Positions 50,002-61,919 are shown, counted from the stretch's first letter. The stretch: 64,000 bases of DNA from Ceratorhiza oryzae-sativae (GCA_030998015.1 JARWMV010000015.1:124001-188000); one strand, 5' to 3'. Notes: generated from the letters alone by a model not told the origin. A program made the numbers and translations.

Positions 50002-50519
50002 TGTCAGAGCTATGACCTGAAGAGTAACATCAAACACCTAAGTGGCAATGACAAGCCTATGGGCAGTGATGCTGGAGGCTGTACTGACAATGTCTAAGGT
50101 AGGACATGCAGTGTGGGTGTGATAAGATGCAAGGAGGTAGAAGTAGGTGTGCTTGTCCTTAAGAGGACTGGGCAGGGACTGTGGACTGTAAGTCACACAG
50201 GTAGTAGAGGGGATATGACAGGAGGTTGAGTTCTGAGGCTTAAGGCTCTCAGACTCTCCCTTATATATTCATACAATGAGCTATATCAAATACACATATG
50301 GTGCAAGACAACTATCATACAATGTAAGAATGGTGCCACGTAACAGAATATTCCAGAAGGTACAAACAGAATGTAAACAACAACAAGGTCACATGATCAT
50401 GTAAGTAATTCTATGCATATATCCAATTAAACAGGACTTGTCCAAAAATATGAGAAAGAGAGATGTATAAAATATAGGAAAATCATAATAAAATCTGCAT
50501 CATGGTCTAGGCCATGACA
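50002..50519 (-). repeat. 5' LTR of the gypsy element
   Basis: Would carry the promoter reading leftwards. Same length as the other LTR. Confidence 0.92.
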
Positions 50520-50524
50520 GACAT

Positions 50525-51065
50525 CATGCCTGAAGGCTAACTGTTCAAGTCTGGGCATCTTGAACAACTTGCAGTTGGGTACATGTCATGCTTTGAACAC
50601 CTGCACATGGACAGCAATGCCAAAAAAAATCCAGAGATTATTTTAAGCAGGCCACAACTACACCTGTGGGAGATTTCAAAACCCAGCTCATGTCTGGCAG
50701 GGGTTGGGTATGGGCATGTGACCAATTAGCTGAATCAAGCATCAAGGCATTTAATCACTGTATGCTATTGGTACCACAGGTTGTTTGGTTTGGGTCACCC
50801 ATCTCTGCAGATTGGGAATGTCCACACTTTTTGGACAATTCCATATAAAATAGACATTTTGTCCACTTTTAGATTTTAAGTGACCTGTGGACTGTGGCAT
50901 CTTCAACAAAAGCTTTACTAGGCTGGTATTCATGTTGTTGGGATTGTCCTGGTCCCAACAAATGCATTTAGAAAATGGGCAAAACACCTAATTTTAAGTA
51001 TTTTGCATCACAATATGGATACATTGCCTACATAAACTGGCTGTAACAGCTAAATTCAGCATCCA
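50525..51065 (+). pseudogene. Decayed TPR gene, part right of the retrotransposon
   Basis: Pieces resembling the end of the TPR region and the pre-CHAT helices are readable: LEQLAVGYMSCFEHL and CMLLVPQVVWFGSPIS, between stops. The block contains no CG at all. Its VPQVVWFGSPIS corresponds to the same place in the protein as QSISRRYERIS at 51094, so the two sides of 51065 seem to come from different copies. A hairpin (AGCATCCAAA, three A, TTTGGATGCT) marks the joint. Confidence 0.6.
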
Positions 51066-52638
51066 AAAAATTTGGATGCTCTGCTTGTGCAGAGCATCAG
51101 CCGTAGATATGAACGCATTAGCGTGGACATTCGCGATTTGACTAGAGAAGCTGCTGCTGCTGCTGCCGTTTCTGAGAAAAAGTTTGCACTTACGGTCGAA
51201 TGGCTCGAAACGGGTCGAGCTCTGGTGTGGAGTCAGATGCTTCAACTGCGAGAGCCTCTTGACGATCTGGCTCAGGTCGATGACGCGCTCGCCGAGGAAC
51301 TCAAACAAACCACTAGCAATATTCAGCGCAGAGCTGAATTGTCGACGTCCAGAAGGCAGCCTTTCAATGATCCTTCAAAAGACGGACAAGATCAGGAATA
51401 CCGCCGCTTGGTAGATCATTGGGACGCCCTGGTTGCGAAAGCGCGCTCCCTTGCCGAGTTTCAAGACTTTCTTCAGCCAAGACGTTTCATGCATCTTCTC
51501 CCATCGGCTATAGCCAACACGGTTGTGGTCATCTATGTACATTCAAGTCGATGTGATGCGCTCGCCTTTCGGCAACATACCCTCGAAACTTTGCATATCC
51601 CTCTTCCTGATTTTTGTGCTAGCAAGGCTGCAAGCGTGCTGGACAAACTTTTACTCGCGTTGGCTGGGTCCAACAGTCGATCCCGGAATGATAGGGGGGT
51701 TTATCGTAATAAGCAGACACACGTCAAGTTGCAAGACGTTCTCTCTGCCCTGTGGACAGATGTTGCTTTACCTATAATCGAGGCATTGGGCTATACTGTG
51801 AGTACTACATACTGTCGGACTCACCAAGTTTACTAAAATCCAATGCAAGCACTCTACCGGAGGAACTGAGGAGCTACCCCGCATCACATGGTGCACTACG
51901 GGGAACTCTTTCACTCTTACCACTTCACGCTGCCGGCAGTTATCACGAACCCAATTCGAGCATGTGCGATTACGTGATATCGTCTTATACCCCAAACTTG
52001 AGCGCGCTGCTACGGCCGTGCTCCAAACCATCCGAGTTCCACGGGATCCTAGCTGTAGGCCAAGCCGGTGGCGGCGCACCTCTCCCTGAAACCGTAACAG
52101 AAATTAACCACATATACGCCCACGACACACTACGACCGTTCACACGGTCACACGGCTCGCAAACGAGAACGCGACCGTCGATGCCGTCTTGGATGCGATT
52201 GAAAAACACAGCTGGGTTCATCTGGCCTGCCACGCCTCGCAAGATCTAGTCGATCCGAGCAGCAGTGCGTTCAAGCTCTACGACGGCGATCTGCCCTTGT
52301 CAAGAATCACCCAAAAGCCTCTCCCCCATTCGGACTTTGCGTTCTTGTCGGCTTGCGAGACAGCGATGGGCGATCGAGAGCTTCCGGACGAGGTCATCCA
52401 TCTCGCCGCTGGGATGCTGACTGCAGGGTTCTCGGGCGTGATAGCTACGATGTGGTCGATCAAGGATAAAGACGCACCTTTTGTCGCCAAGGTCGTTTAC
52501 GACAACATGTTTGAAACAGGCATTCCTGACAGTAGCAGGACCACGGTAGCTCTTCATCAAGCCGTCCAGGTTCTTCGGGGGCGCATTGGGACATCCGAGT
52601 TTCATCGCTGGGTCCCATACATTCATGTTGTTTTGTGA
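51066..52638 (+). pseudogene. CHAT-domain (caspase-like peptidase) gene, broken
   Basis: The first 240 codons (VEWLETGRALVWSQMLQLRE, IANTVVVIYVHSSRCDAL) match the pre-CHAT region of fungal TPR-CHAT proteins. After an intron (about 51799-51850) the CHAT domain follows: ITWCTTG, SLLPLHAAGSYHEPN, HSWVHLACHASQ with the catalytic His, AFLSACETAMGD with the catalytic Cys, and FHRWVPYIHV at the end. Two lesions break it: one extra base near 51905, after WCTTG, and an 8-base duplication TCACACGG at 52140-52155. The TPR part upstream is decayed or lost. In the family, CHAT proteases are linked to cell death; this copy would not make a full protein. Confidence 0.85.
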
Positions 52639-52825
52639 AGCTTTGCTGAATGGAGATGGTGGGTAGATATTTCTCGCGCGTGACCTTGTTCTCAATTATT
52701 TGCGCGAATGTACGTTTCCCACCTAGCCCAGCTTGGATTTTCATAAGCGGCTCGCAATCCTGTATTTTACACGTTTATATGTCACAACTCCGCCTCCTTT
52801 CACAGTCCGCACGCTGAAGATGCAA

Positions 52826-53196
52826 TTATTGCCGTTTCACATAAAGTTGGCCGAGCGCTTATTTTTTGATCAAATACGGACAGCATTCCTGACATTCTAG
52901 ATGAAGTACGAGGGTTGAGAGTAAATGAATGATACGAAAAGAATTGCATGAGTGAGTCTGATCGATTAACAGAGAGAAAATGAGCCTGTACAGACGGTCG
53001 AGGAAGACCTCTGTACGGTAGACTTGGAAGTCTCGAGTTTGCTCTCTGTCGATCGATTCTTTTTGTCAGTGCAGTCATTTTGGTCTCTTACACAATCACT
53101 AAATCCTGCGGGTACGCGCAAAAAACTTTCTAAAAGGTCAGTATTCATTTGATCGAACAATAAACGGTCCGCCAATTTTATGTGAAACAGCAATAA
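52826..53196. mobile_element. MITE-like element, family copy 2
   Basis: The left end TTATTGCCGTTTCACATAAA and a following TTGATCA are mirrored at the right end as the reverse complement of TTATTGCTGTTTCACATAAA. About 50 bases pair. Same family as 28255-28628. No coding sequence. Confidence 0.65.
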
Positions 53197-53320
53197 CATC
53201 TGGGTATATGTCGACTCGGTGCGTGATGCTCGATATATAAACGGTTCAATCCATTTCCCAAACGATACATGTCACATGAATACACAAAATCCCTATACAA
53301 ACTCATGGCCCAACCCACAC

Positions 53321-55931
53321 TTACGTACTCACACGCGCATACCCGCCCTTTTCGTCTTTCTTTGCATCAAACAGCGTGGAATACACATGCCCTTCTCCAT
53401 CGTGCCCTTCTCCTCCAAAATGAATATCATGCACCGTGCCCCGCATGGGCACAGCACGTTTGTTCCGTCGACCGAGCACACACGAAGCGATGAGGGAGAG
53501 GAGGAGAAGCACTGTCGCGCATCCGAGGGCAACGACGGCGATCAAGAGCTGGTTCGCCCTTGTTTTGGCCTTGTCGAGTTGGGATTGGAGTTGGTTGGAG
53601 TCGTTTGACGTGGCGAGGTTGTTCGAGCCTGAGCCAGAGCCGCCGGAAGAGAGTGCTGTGAGTGAGCTCTTTGTAATTCCTTGACCAGGGAATAGGATTT
53701 GGTTTGTCTATACAATATTCGATGAGTATAATATGAAACTTGCCGCAACGGATAGTCACAACTTACGCTACAAAACTGATCCGACGAGGGAAGCGTGTTG
53801 TTGTTGAAATAGTTTTGGAGAATAGAAATCGTGCTGGATCAGGCATGAGCATCATGTGATCATGTATGCGCCCAGACAAACTCACCAGCTCGAGTGCATC
53901 GCCAGGGATGTATGCTATCGTCGAGCAACGTCAGTATCGTGAGATTCCTGATGATCGACTATACGCACTCCATAGTCGTCCTGCTCGACCAGTATCGCAC
54001 TGTCACCAAGCGCGTCGGCGACTTTCTTTGCCGATATATATGGTGTAATCGGGTCGGCTTCGTTTCCTATGCAAACCATCAGTAATCAACGACCTTGATC
54101 ACGATCATATGAGCCCCACCTATGACAAGAATCGGGTTCGACAGATTCTTATTCCACGGTCCAGCATACCGCTCCACCGCACGAACTGGCCAACGATGGC
54201 AATAAAACCCGGCATCGCCCCACATTGGCCCGACTAGTCACTGCATCAGCCCCAAAACCAACTCTGGACACCCACACTCGAGCACACAACTCACAGACAT
54301 GGCTAACTTGTCGCGTGACCCTCACGAGCTCATCAAAGACCATCCGAGTCGTAACGTTGCCCGGGTCGACGGCGTCGGCGCATGTGACGGCTTGAAAGGC
54401 ATAGTCGGGCGCTGGGTCCGAGTCGTTGGTCGATAGTTGGCGAGTGTCGAGTGGATAGCGCCGGCGTATGGGGCGGGGAGATAGATTTCGCGGCTTGGCT
54501 CGTCGGGTGAGGTTGGTGTTCCAGTTGGAAGCGTTGGCGAGAAATTCGGAGATGCCCAAGAGTTGTGTAGCGAGGCCTGGCCAGCCGGTTGGTTGATACA
54601 TGGCCTGAAAGACGGTGTCTACGAAGAGCACTGGGATTAAACACTATCGAGCCCAGGAGATGAGCAAGAGACTCACCGCGGACCTCGGAAGAGGAATGCT
54701 CAGCACCGGGGCCTATCGACTTTCGATAATCATATGCCCGCTGTGGAGAAAACATGAGGATTGTGCCAAGCAAAGGACGGCATGACCCACATTGATAAGG
54801 TCGAGTACCCAGCTCCGGATAGTGTCTTCCGTCGAGTCTTTGGTTGCGATTGCGCAATTGACGGGGCCGGCTGCTGCACAAGCCTGGACGAACCCGGTGA
54901 ATGCTTCGTCTGTGGATTCGACCGAGACGGACCAAAACTAGTACGGATCCGGCTCAGTCGCAAAATCAGACAGACGGGTCAGGATATACCTTGTATGAGG
55001 GGAGATTAGCCCAGTACTCGGGATCGACGACTCCGTCAATGACGACACGACCGACGCGGTCAGGGAACACTGGTGGGGGAATAAGTATTGATCAGGTGAA
55101 GATGAAGATACGTACTGTTGACAAAGTAGAGACCGAGGGCTGTTCCGTATCTGCGAACGGCAGATTGGCCTCGGTCGTGAAAGCACAGACAGGCCCACTT
55201 ACGAAAATCCCCAATAGTCAATCGGCTTGTCCGGCCCCTCGAAATAGTCGTGCATGGCAACCATATCCCTGACGACTGCGGCCGTACCCACATACTGGAA
55301 CGTGTCGGGGCTGTACTCGAGACACTTTTGGCCAAGCTGATCAAGAGATCATCGACTTCTGGAACCTGCTCGAAAAATGCATCAAGATCGGCCTGCTCGG
55401 TAAAGTTTCCGCGCGCTTCGAGGCCTGCGCGCGGAATCGTGCCCTCCCAGAACGCATTCTCTTCTGTGCCCGTCGCAAAGCAGTCCGCACGTGGATGGGT
55501 CAGGCCCACGCCGCGAGGATCCCAGCCTGTGCAAGTTAGCCCATAGCCCAGGAGCGACGATGATCGCACTCACTGACGAGGTCATAGTGCCCGCCCGACG
55601 CCTGCGAGAGCTCGTCAGCGCCGAGCACGACCATCTTCACGCCGCTCTCGCCCGGACCTCCGGGGTTGAGAAACAGTGTGCCGAGCCTGGGCTTCTTCGT
55701 GGCCCGGTAGCGTGCGACGGCGAGCGAGGCTTTGCCAGCGGTGGCATTGTGGTAGTCGAGTGGGACTTCGAAGCGGCCGCACTCGGTGGCGTTGTTGATG
55801 CCGCACGGGCCCCAAGTGATATTGGTGGCGCGGGGGGCGAACCGATGATAACCAGGGGGCAGGTCGAACGGGTCTGCGGCGGCCACAGAGGCCAGGGCAG
55901 CGGCCAGAGCAAAGGCCTGGGAGAGATGCAT
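53321..55931 (-). CDS. TAP-like alpha/beta hydrolase (peptidase S33), membrane-anchored
   Basis: Multi-exon minus-strand gene. The signal peptide is MHLSQAFALAAALASVAAA. The oxyanion motif is FLNPGGPGESG, then WDPRGVG, and the nucleophile elbow GFSYGT is split by an intron. ADPITP-type acid and EQDDYGH-type His segments follow, as in tripeptidyl aminopeptidases (TAP-like C-terminal domain). The C-terminus is unusual: a Ser/Gly linker, a short Gln/Leu-rich coil, one membrane helix (IAVVALGCATVLLLLSLIAS), then RRNKR and a cytoplasmic tail. It probably releases tripeptides from N-termini at the cell surface. The 3' end at 53321 is uncertain, because a GTGAGT near 53329 could start a last intron. 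The next gene is a paralog without the anchor. Confidence 0.82.
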
Positions 55932-56659
55932 GGGTTAAACTCCTGGGACCGTTCATCAACGGATGCTGCTATATGTATGCAATGTGACAAGGGCAATCGA
56001 CAAGGCAGTCCACCGCAAGTGCCCGTTTCGGACGATCGTTGACATCCGGCCCAGGCCAATGGCAGAAAGAATCCCGACGACCCCGTTCCTGATGGCTGTG
56101 GCGATCGCCGCAACGGTTCTCGCTCCCGGCGTCCAATCTCGGGCACGTGGGAGGTTCCCAAGCGCCTGCACCATTTTGATCAGCACAGCACATATCTCTC
56201 CAGCATGACTCGATACTGATCAGGCATCGCCGGACACTCTCCGGATTCAAGTCCTGGCAAAACGAACAGCTTGGCTCGGTTGATGAACAAAAGAAAGCCG
56301 AGAAAACAAAAAAATGACAAAATACCGCCACTCGATTCCATTCGCGCTGGTGGTCGATAATAGTATCAATCAATGATGATTCTCCATCGCGTCATCCGTA
56401 CAAACAGAGGGAAAGGACAGGCTCTAAACCCAGCCTCATGTTTGGATTGGACAACTCGATTCTCGGCTACGCCAACGGCCATGGTCGCAGGACTCGGCTC
56501 ATGCCTCTCGGAAACTGTCGCAGCCCATTTCACAGCCGCGAAACCCATCTACGCCCACAGAATCTTGTGCATACAGTCTCTTATTTACAAGATAAATATT
56601 ATGGCTACCTGAAATGTCCTTTTAAAACTCGAGCCTGTACTAAGACGAAATCGGTCTAC
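55932..56659. other. Intergenic stretch between the two TAP-like genes
   Basis: Upstream region of the membrane-anchored gene. Frames here are shadows; no gene seen. Confidence 0.5.
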
Positions 56660-58977
56660 TTAGAACTTCTTTGATTGAAATGCCGAAAGTGTGGTTTTTG
56701 TGACATTTGTCCCAGGGAATAGCTCCTGATTTGTCTAGACGGGGTTGCGTCACCTCAATCATCGGTCTCTTTCAAAAACAATCACACTCACCGCACATAA
56801 TTCATCCGGCAAAGGAAGTTTACCGTTGGTAAAGAACCGCTTCAGGATGGCGAGGGTGCTAGTTAACTATAAGTGAATCGTGACATTAGACGTGCATACA
56901 TCCAGCTTACCAGCTCGAATGCATGGCCAAAGAAGTGTGCTATAGCGGAATAACATGTTTAATGACAGCCCGTCGGTTATTAGGCCCCGGACGCACCCCA
57001 TAATCATCTTGCTCGACTAGCACCGCGCTGTTCCCGAGTGTGTCGGCCACCCACTTGGCCGATTGGAATGGTGTGATAGGATCAGCTTTGTTGCCTGGGC
57101 AACATCTTAGTGGAAAAAAAACATTTGCAACAAAAACCCCTACCGATGACGAGAATAGGATTGGCCAAATGATTGTTCCATGGGCCGGTATACCTCTCCA
57201 CTGCGCGAACCGGCCAATGATGACAATAGAACCCAGGGTCCACCCACATCGGGCCAACTGTGCCAGCCGACATCATCAGCCAGCGGCTCCAGGACATCGA
57301 CAACAGGCAGTACTCACAGACGTGGCTGACCTTCCTTGTCACCTTGACAATCTCCTCAAACACATCCATCGTCGTGGTGTTTCCGGCATCGACGGCGTCT
57401 GCGCACCTGATCGCTTCGAATGTATGGGGATTGGCCGGGCTCGATTCATTGGATGACGCTTCCCGCTTGGTCAACGGATAGAGACGAAGAGGGCGGAGGA
57501 ACGGCAAGTCGGATGAACGTTTGGTCGCGCGGGGATGCCAGTTGGACGAATTAGTCAGAAAGTTGGAGGTGCCCAATAACTTCTTGGCGAACCTTGCCCA
57601 TTCGGCGGGGTGGTACATGGCATCCAGAATCGCACCTATATGCGCCAGCGCAATCAGCATATACCAAGTCAGTTAACCGCAGTCGAACTCACCCCGTACA
57701 TCAGCCGAACCAAATTGAGCACTCGCGCCTAGCACCTTTTTATAGTCGTAGGCTCTCTGCAGCAAACCAGTGAGAACAATGACTGGCGAGGTTGAGAGAC
57801 AACAAACGTTGATGATATTGAGGATATCAGTCTTGATACTGTAGGCCGTCGAGTTCTGGGTGGCGAGCGCGCAATGGCCGGATCCCACCGTCGCGCAAGC
57901 GTGGGCAAACCCAGCGAGCGTTTCATCGGTAGACTCGGCAGACAATTCTCGGAACTACGTAGCTTGTGATAAAAAAAGTCAAAGATCATAGGCAAAGGCT
58001 GATGCACTGACCTCGTATGGCGGTCGATCTGCCCAGTAAGCGGGGTTTACGACGCCATCGATCGCTACACGGCCAACCCGGTCCGGGAACACTATCCAAG
58101 TGATGCGTTGTATGAGACAGAGCGAAAACACACAGAGCGGGCACTTACTATTGACAAAGTAGCTACCTATTGCCGTCCCATATCTGTATAGATCGTTAGC
58201 GACCACCACATTCAATGAGGACAGTGACATACGAGAATCCCCAATAGTCGACCTTTTTCTCTGGACCTTCCACATAGTCATGCAAAGCAACCATATCCCT
58301 CACGACCGCCGCCGTCCCGACATACTGAAGTGTATCTGGGCTGTACTCGAGGCACTTCTTCCCAAACCTGACCAACAGCTCGTCTACTTTGGGCACCTGA
58401 TCGAAAAAAGCGGCAAGTTCAGCTTTACTCGTAAAGTTGCCGCGGGCTTCGAGCCCGGCGAATGGAATGGTGCCCTCCCAGAACGCGGCTTCTTCTTTTG
58501 CTGAAGCGAAGCATCCTATGGAAGGAACAGATCTACCCACTCCGCGAGGATCCCAGCCTACGCGATGGTCAATCAGAATACTTTGACGTGATCCTGGATA
58601 TCGCGCTCACCGATGACATCGTATTGCCCTCCTACGGCCTGTGAGATCAACTCAGACATGTCGCTCAAGATCGTGTCGACGCCGCTCCGCGCCGGGACCG
58701 CCGGGGTTGATGAACAGCGTGCCCAACCTCGGTTTCTTGGTCGCCGCATAGCGTGCAACAGCCAGAGACGCTTTGCCGGCCTTGGGGTTCTGATAGTCGA
58801 GGGGAACTTCGAAGCGGCCGCAGTCGGCGACGATGTTTGGATCGCCACAGGACTTCCAGTGGATGCCACTCGTACGAGGGCATAGCGATCGAATTCGACT
58901 AGCGAGTCGAATGCCTGGGCGGCTGCAAGGGCTGCAAAAGTGGCCCCGAGGGCAACAGTGTGAGAATACAGATGCAT
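56660..58977 (-). pseudogene. TAP-like alpha/beta hydrolase, second copy, with two frame changes
   Basis: Same exon order as the neighbour at 53321-55931. Signal peptide-like start MHLYSHTVALGATFAALAAA; VDYWGFS joined to YGTAIG across an intron (GxSxG elbow); NKADPITPF acid motif; EQDDYG; end TKTTLSAFQSKKF with no membrane helix, so it would be secreted. In exon 1 the frame changes near 58876 and changes back near 58688, leaving about 62 codons, including the NPGGPG oxyanion motif and GRFEVPLDYQ, in the wrong frame although the exon stays open. Unless these are sequencing errors, the encoded enzyme lacks its oxyanion loop. Confidence 0.72.
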
Positions 58978-60258
58978 CGGAGAGGATGATAATCGTTTCG
59001 GTGGATAGCTCTGTGCTTTAAGCAGCTCGCCAGCACAGGCGAGTTACAAGACAACCGAACGAGGCACTGCAAGCTACACTTTGTTCCAAGCCGGAACGAG
59101 CCTGTGTGGCTTTTCCGACGGGCGGAGATGCCCCGTCCATGCTTGTATCTGGCCGTGTGACACGATGGGCGGACTGGAGCGGACTGGAGCTAATTTTAGT
59201 CGTGGTAGTCCGTCGATCGGCTATTGTGGCGGGGACAACAAGGCTGGGCTGCGTGTGATCCAGCACCGAGCCACTCCGAGCATTTGCATGGCCTTGATCA
59301 ATGATCATAGCCCTTGCACCCATTCCTGCAGTTCCAAACGGACACATACCATGAGGACAGCTTGACATTGGCGAAAGACTATGAACGTCTTGATGGAAAG
59401 CACCGAGACATTTGGTTTGCAGCGGCCTCCAAATGTTGGCGTGAGGCATGGGTCACTGCCAGCGGGGCATGGTTAAAGCTTGCGTTTGAGGAGCGTATAA
59501 AGATTAATCGCCCACGTCAGCTCTCAAATGGTATCTCCTGGCGAGGGCTTTCGACTGATGCACACAGTGCAGTCACCTCAGCACGTAGCAAATGCAACCG
59601 CTTTTATGATACCGCCATTGAAAGGTATCATAGGGCGGCGAAACTCGGTTCGTCCGCCGAAAGTCAAGGGATAGACCAGAGCTAAGGAATGGCAATGGCG
59701 GCAAGTGCCACAGAACTAGAGACTGGCACGGATTACAACGATCGGCGGCTAAGCGGCGGTTATCTGTCCAGAAAAGGCAACAGATAAGCGACCATCACAT
59801 GTTGTAGAGTTTTGTATACGATATACAATTACCGAAGTCGGATTTGGATACTATACGCGTGTGAAAGCGGCTGAGGCACGTATCTGTCGGCTAATAGCAA
59901 TGTAACTAAGTATGGCAATGTGGTCAAGGCGCAGCACGCAACTACGATGCAGGCTCCGTGGCCCTGAGCGTCGAGCTCATATAGCAGTTCGAAATAAGTA
60001 TAGTTAACAGGCAAGAGGTTGTCTAAGACATATTCAACTGTGTACATATTATACCTAACGCAACAAACTATGAATATGGCATAGGCGGTTGTCCGCCGTG
60101 CGCACGCTAGAGCGTTCGTACACGCTGGTAGCTCGTTTCTCAGCGCCAAAATAAACCAAAAAATTGTATTTAAGCAGTGGGCTACGACGCCTTGAGCATA
60201 TTCTCAGACTGCGTATCATCCATCCGCACATTCCCGTATATTTTGAAGTTTTTGACCG
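58978..60258. other. Intergenic stretch, no supported gene
   Basis: A 123-residue plus-strand frame (59314-59685) has protein-like composition but no recognised motif. GGACTGGAGC is repeated directly at 59170-59190. Confidence 0.45.
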
Positions 60259-61632
60259 ATGTCTGAGGCATCTCCACCCGAGGCTGCTCTCTCCGCAGCG
60301 CCACCCCGGAAACGGCGTTCTCGACCGCGTAGAAGACACCCAATACACTCGCTGTCTGACATTGATGCTTGGCATCTGAGCGACCAGCAAATCTGTGGTA
60401 CGTATGCAATCTTAATGTATAATAACTGAAGTCTGAAAATCAGTCTTAGACGCTGCATTAAGTGCTTGGAAGTCCGACGTCTACAATCATTATAACATTC
60501 AACTCATTCGACACTACCGGACTATGGAGACCGACCGGGGCAACTGGGAGGCTCCCGACCACTTGGAGTTTGCATTCGAGTGCAAAAGTGACCCAGAACA
60601 TCATACTGTACAGTATCGGCGACGCTCTGAGACTCACAAGGGAACCGGGAACTTGAAGACTACAATGATTCACTGCCAGGAGAGAAACGGAGGATCTGGA
60701 ACAATATCTGATACTCCGAACGACTCCCAGTACCCGTCTTTTACCTATGCTCTGCACTTGGCTTACCTCGTTATGATCTGCGCTTGTCACTACGTCCCCT
60801 TTGCCGGTACTCTTCACGACCTTGTGCGTCGTCATATCGAGCTTCTTCGACCAGGCACTCGCGTACCCGACAGTTCGACTTTGTCTCGGAAAACCCGATT
60901 GGTTTATGAATCGCAGGCTGAACGAGTGAAGACATATTTTAAGGTATATGCGCCTTGTACTTGTCTACAAGTGTTTGAACTCATGTCCAAACTCTGTAGG
61001 ATACTCCGTCAGTTCATCTTTCTGTGGACGGTTGGACGTCACCCACATCCTCAGCCTACTTGGGGTTAGTTATTCATTGGTATTCGAATGGTCGCCTATG
61101 GCAGGCTGTACTGGAAATGATCTAGTAAGCGATAAGTGCGCATAAGAAACGAATGGTTTTGCTGATTAAAAAATAGTCTTGAAAGCAAGCACACTGGCGA
61201 GTACCTTGCTCGTAAAGCTGCAGACTGCCTCATCCGATCTGGGCTTGATTCAAAGGTAAATCGACATCAACTTATGGCCAAATATTTTAGTAACCCTATT
61301 GCACATCAGCTTGTTACCGCTTGCAAATTGGGTCATTGAGATAGACCACACCTGGCTCAGTTTGCAATCAGGTATCTCAGTGCGCCAGGTAGGTACCTTA
61401 GACTAATATCTGCTGCCAGCAAGACTGATATTCAATACAAGCATCATCTGTTGATGTGGAGCGAGCATTCTCATGCGGCAGGCTTACCATAGGGCATCTT
61501 CAACACCAGATGTCTTTGGACACGTTTTGCGCCAAGATGGCACTTAAATCTTGGTACGACACCCCTCTACTACTGGAGATTGAGGATGTAGCGCACATTC
61601 TAGCAGATGCCGGTGGCGTATGTGCTGAGTAG
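60259..61632 (+). pseudogene. hAT transposase, internally deleted
   Basis: Exons 60259-60397, 60450-60943 and from 61000 join in phase. A basic N-terminus (PPRKRRSRPRRR) is followed by a BED-type zinc finger (FECKSDPEHHT ... GTGNL ... HC), then HIELLRPGTRVPDSSTLSR. VHLSVDGWTS starts the catalytic domain, and HTGEYLARKAADCL follows. After about 61256 the rest of the catalytic core is missing, and sequence resumes with the C-terminal dimerisation motif SSVDVERAFSCGRLTI, ending GGVCAE and a stop. Loss of the core makes it non-autonomous. Its ends were not located. Confidence 0.82.
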
Positions 61633-61919
61633 AGTTGAATTGTATTGTGTCTGTGAATATATGCACTTAAGAATTCGAGCATCAAACTTTATTGGATACC
61701 GGCAATTAACTGCGCACAACACGTATACATATACGAACTGAGAATCACCACAATCGCCGAACTCGGCTAATACACGAGCATACCCGATTTGATCACGTAA
61801 TATCTGCCGCTTTTATCCGATCTTATACAATCACATCCGTGCCAGTCTCTACACAGAACTGACGTCATTCAGATCACTCACGTGAAGATCAGTATCCGCT
61901 GATGGACCTCGCCAGCCTT

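Larger units (their letters stand above)
42583..50519 (-). mobile_element. Complete but dead Ty3/gypsy LTR retrotransposon
   Basis: Length 7,937 bases. Two 518-base LTRs (42583-43100 and 50002-50519) start TGTCAGAG and end CATGACA, and are flanked by GACAT on both sides (42578-42582 and 50520-50524). A polypurine tract (reverse complement of CTTCCCCCCC, at 43101) abuts the 3' LTR of the minus-strand element. Gag, protease, reverse transcriptase, RNase H and integrase occur in gypsy order on the minus strand. All are broken. About 2.3 kb between the end of integrase and the 3' LTR holds later insertions. The LTRs differ at roughly 15 places by eye, mostly transitions. Confidence 0.93.
37073..51065. 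other. CpG-exhausted repeat block
   Basis: CG dinucleotides almost vanish here, while TG and CA are abundant. They are common directly outside both ends. Exceptions are the MITE at 40.9 kb, a CpG-rich island at 43.2-44.2 kb, another near 45.05-45.3 kb, and scattered sites in the gypsy element. This pattern is expected from methylated cytosines decaying by deamination in silenced DNA. A 95-residue plus-strand frame at 41339-41626 lies in a repeat-derived part and is not a supported gene. Confidence 0.75.

Noticed and set aside
55491..56042. 183-residue plus-strand frame
   Set aside because: Antisense to the first exon of the TAP-like gene, which has a signal peptide and the GGPG motif.
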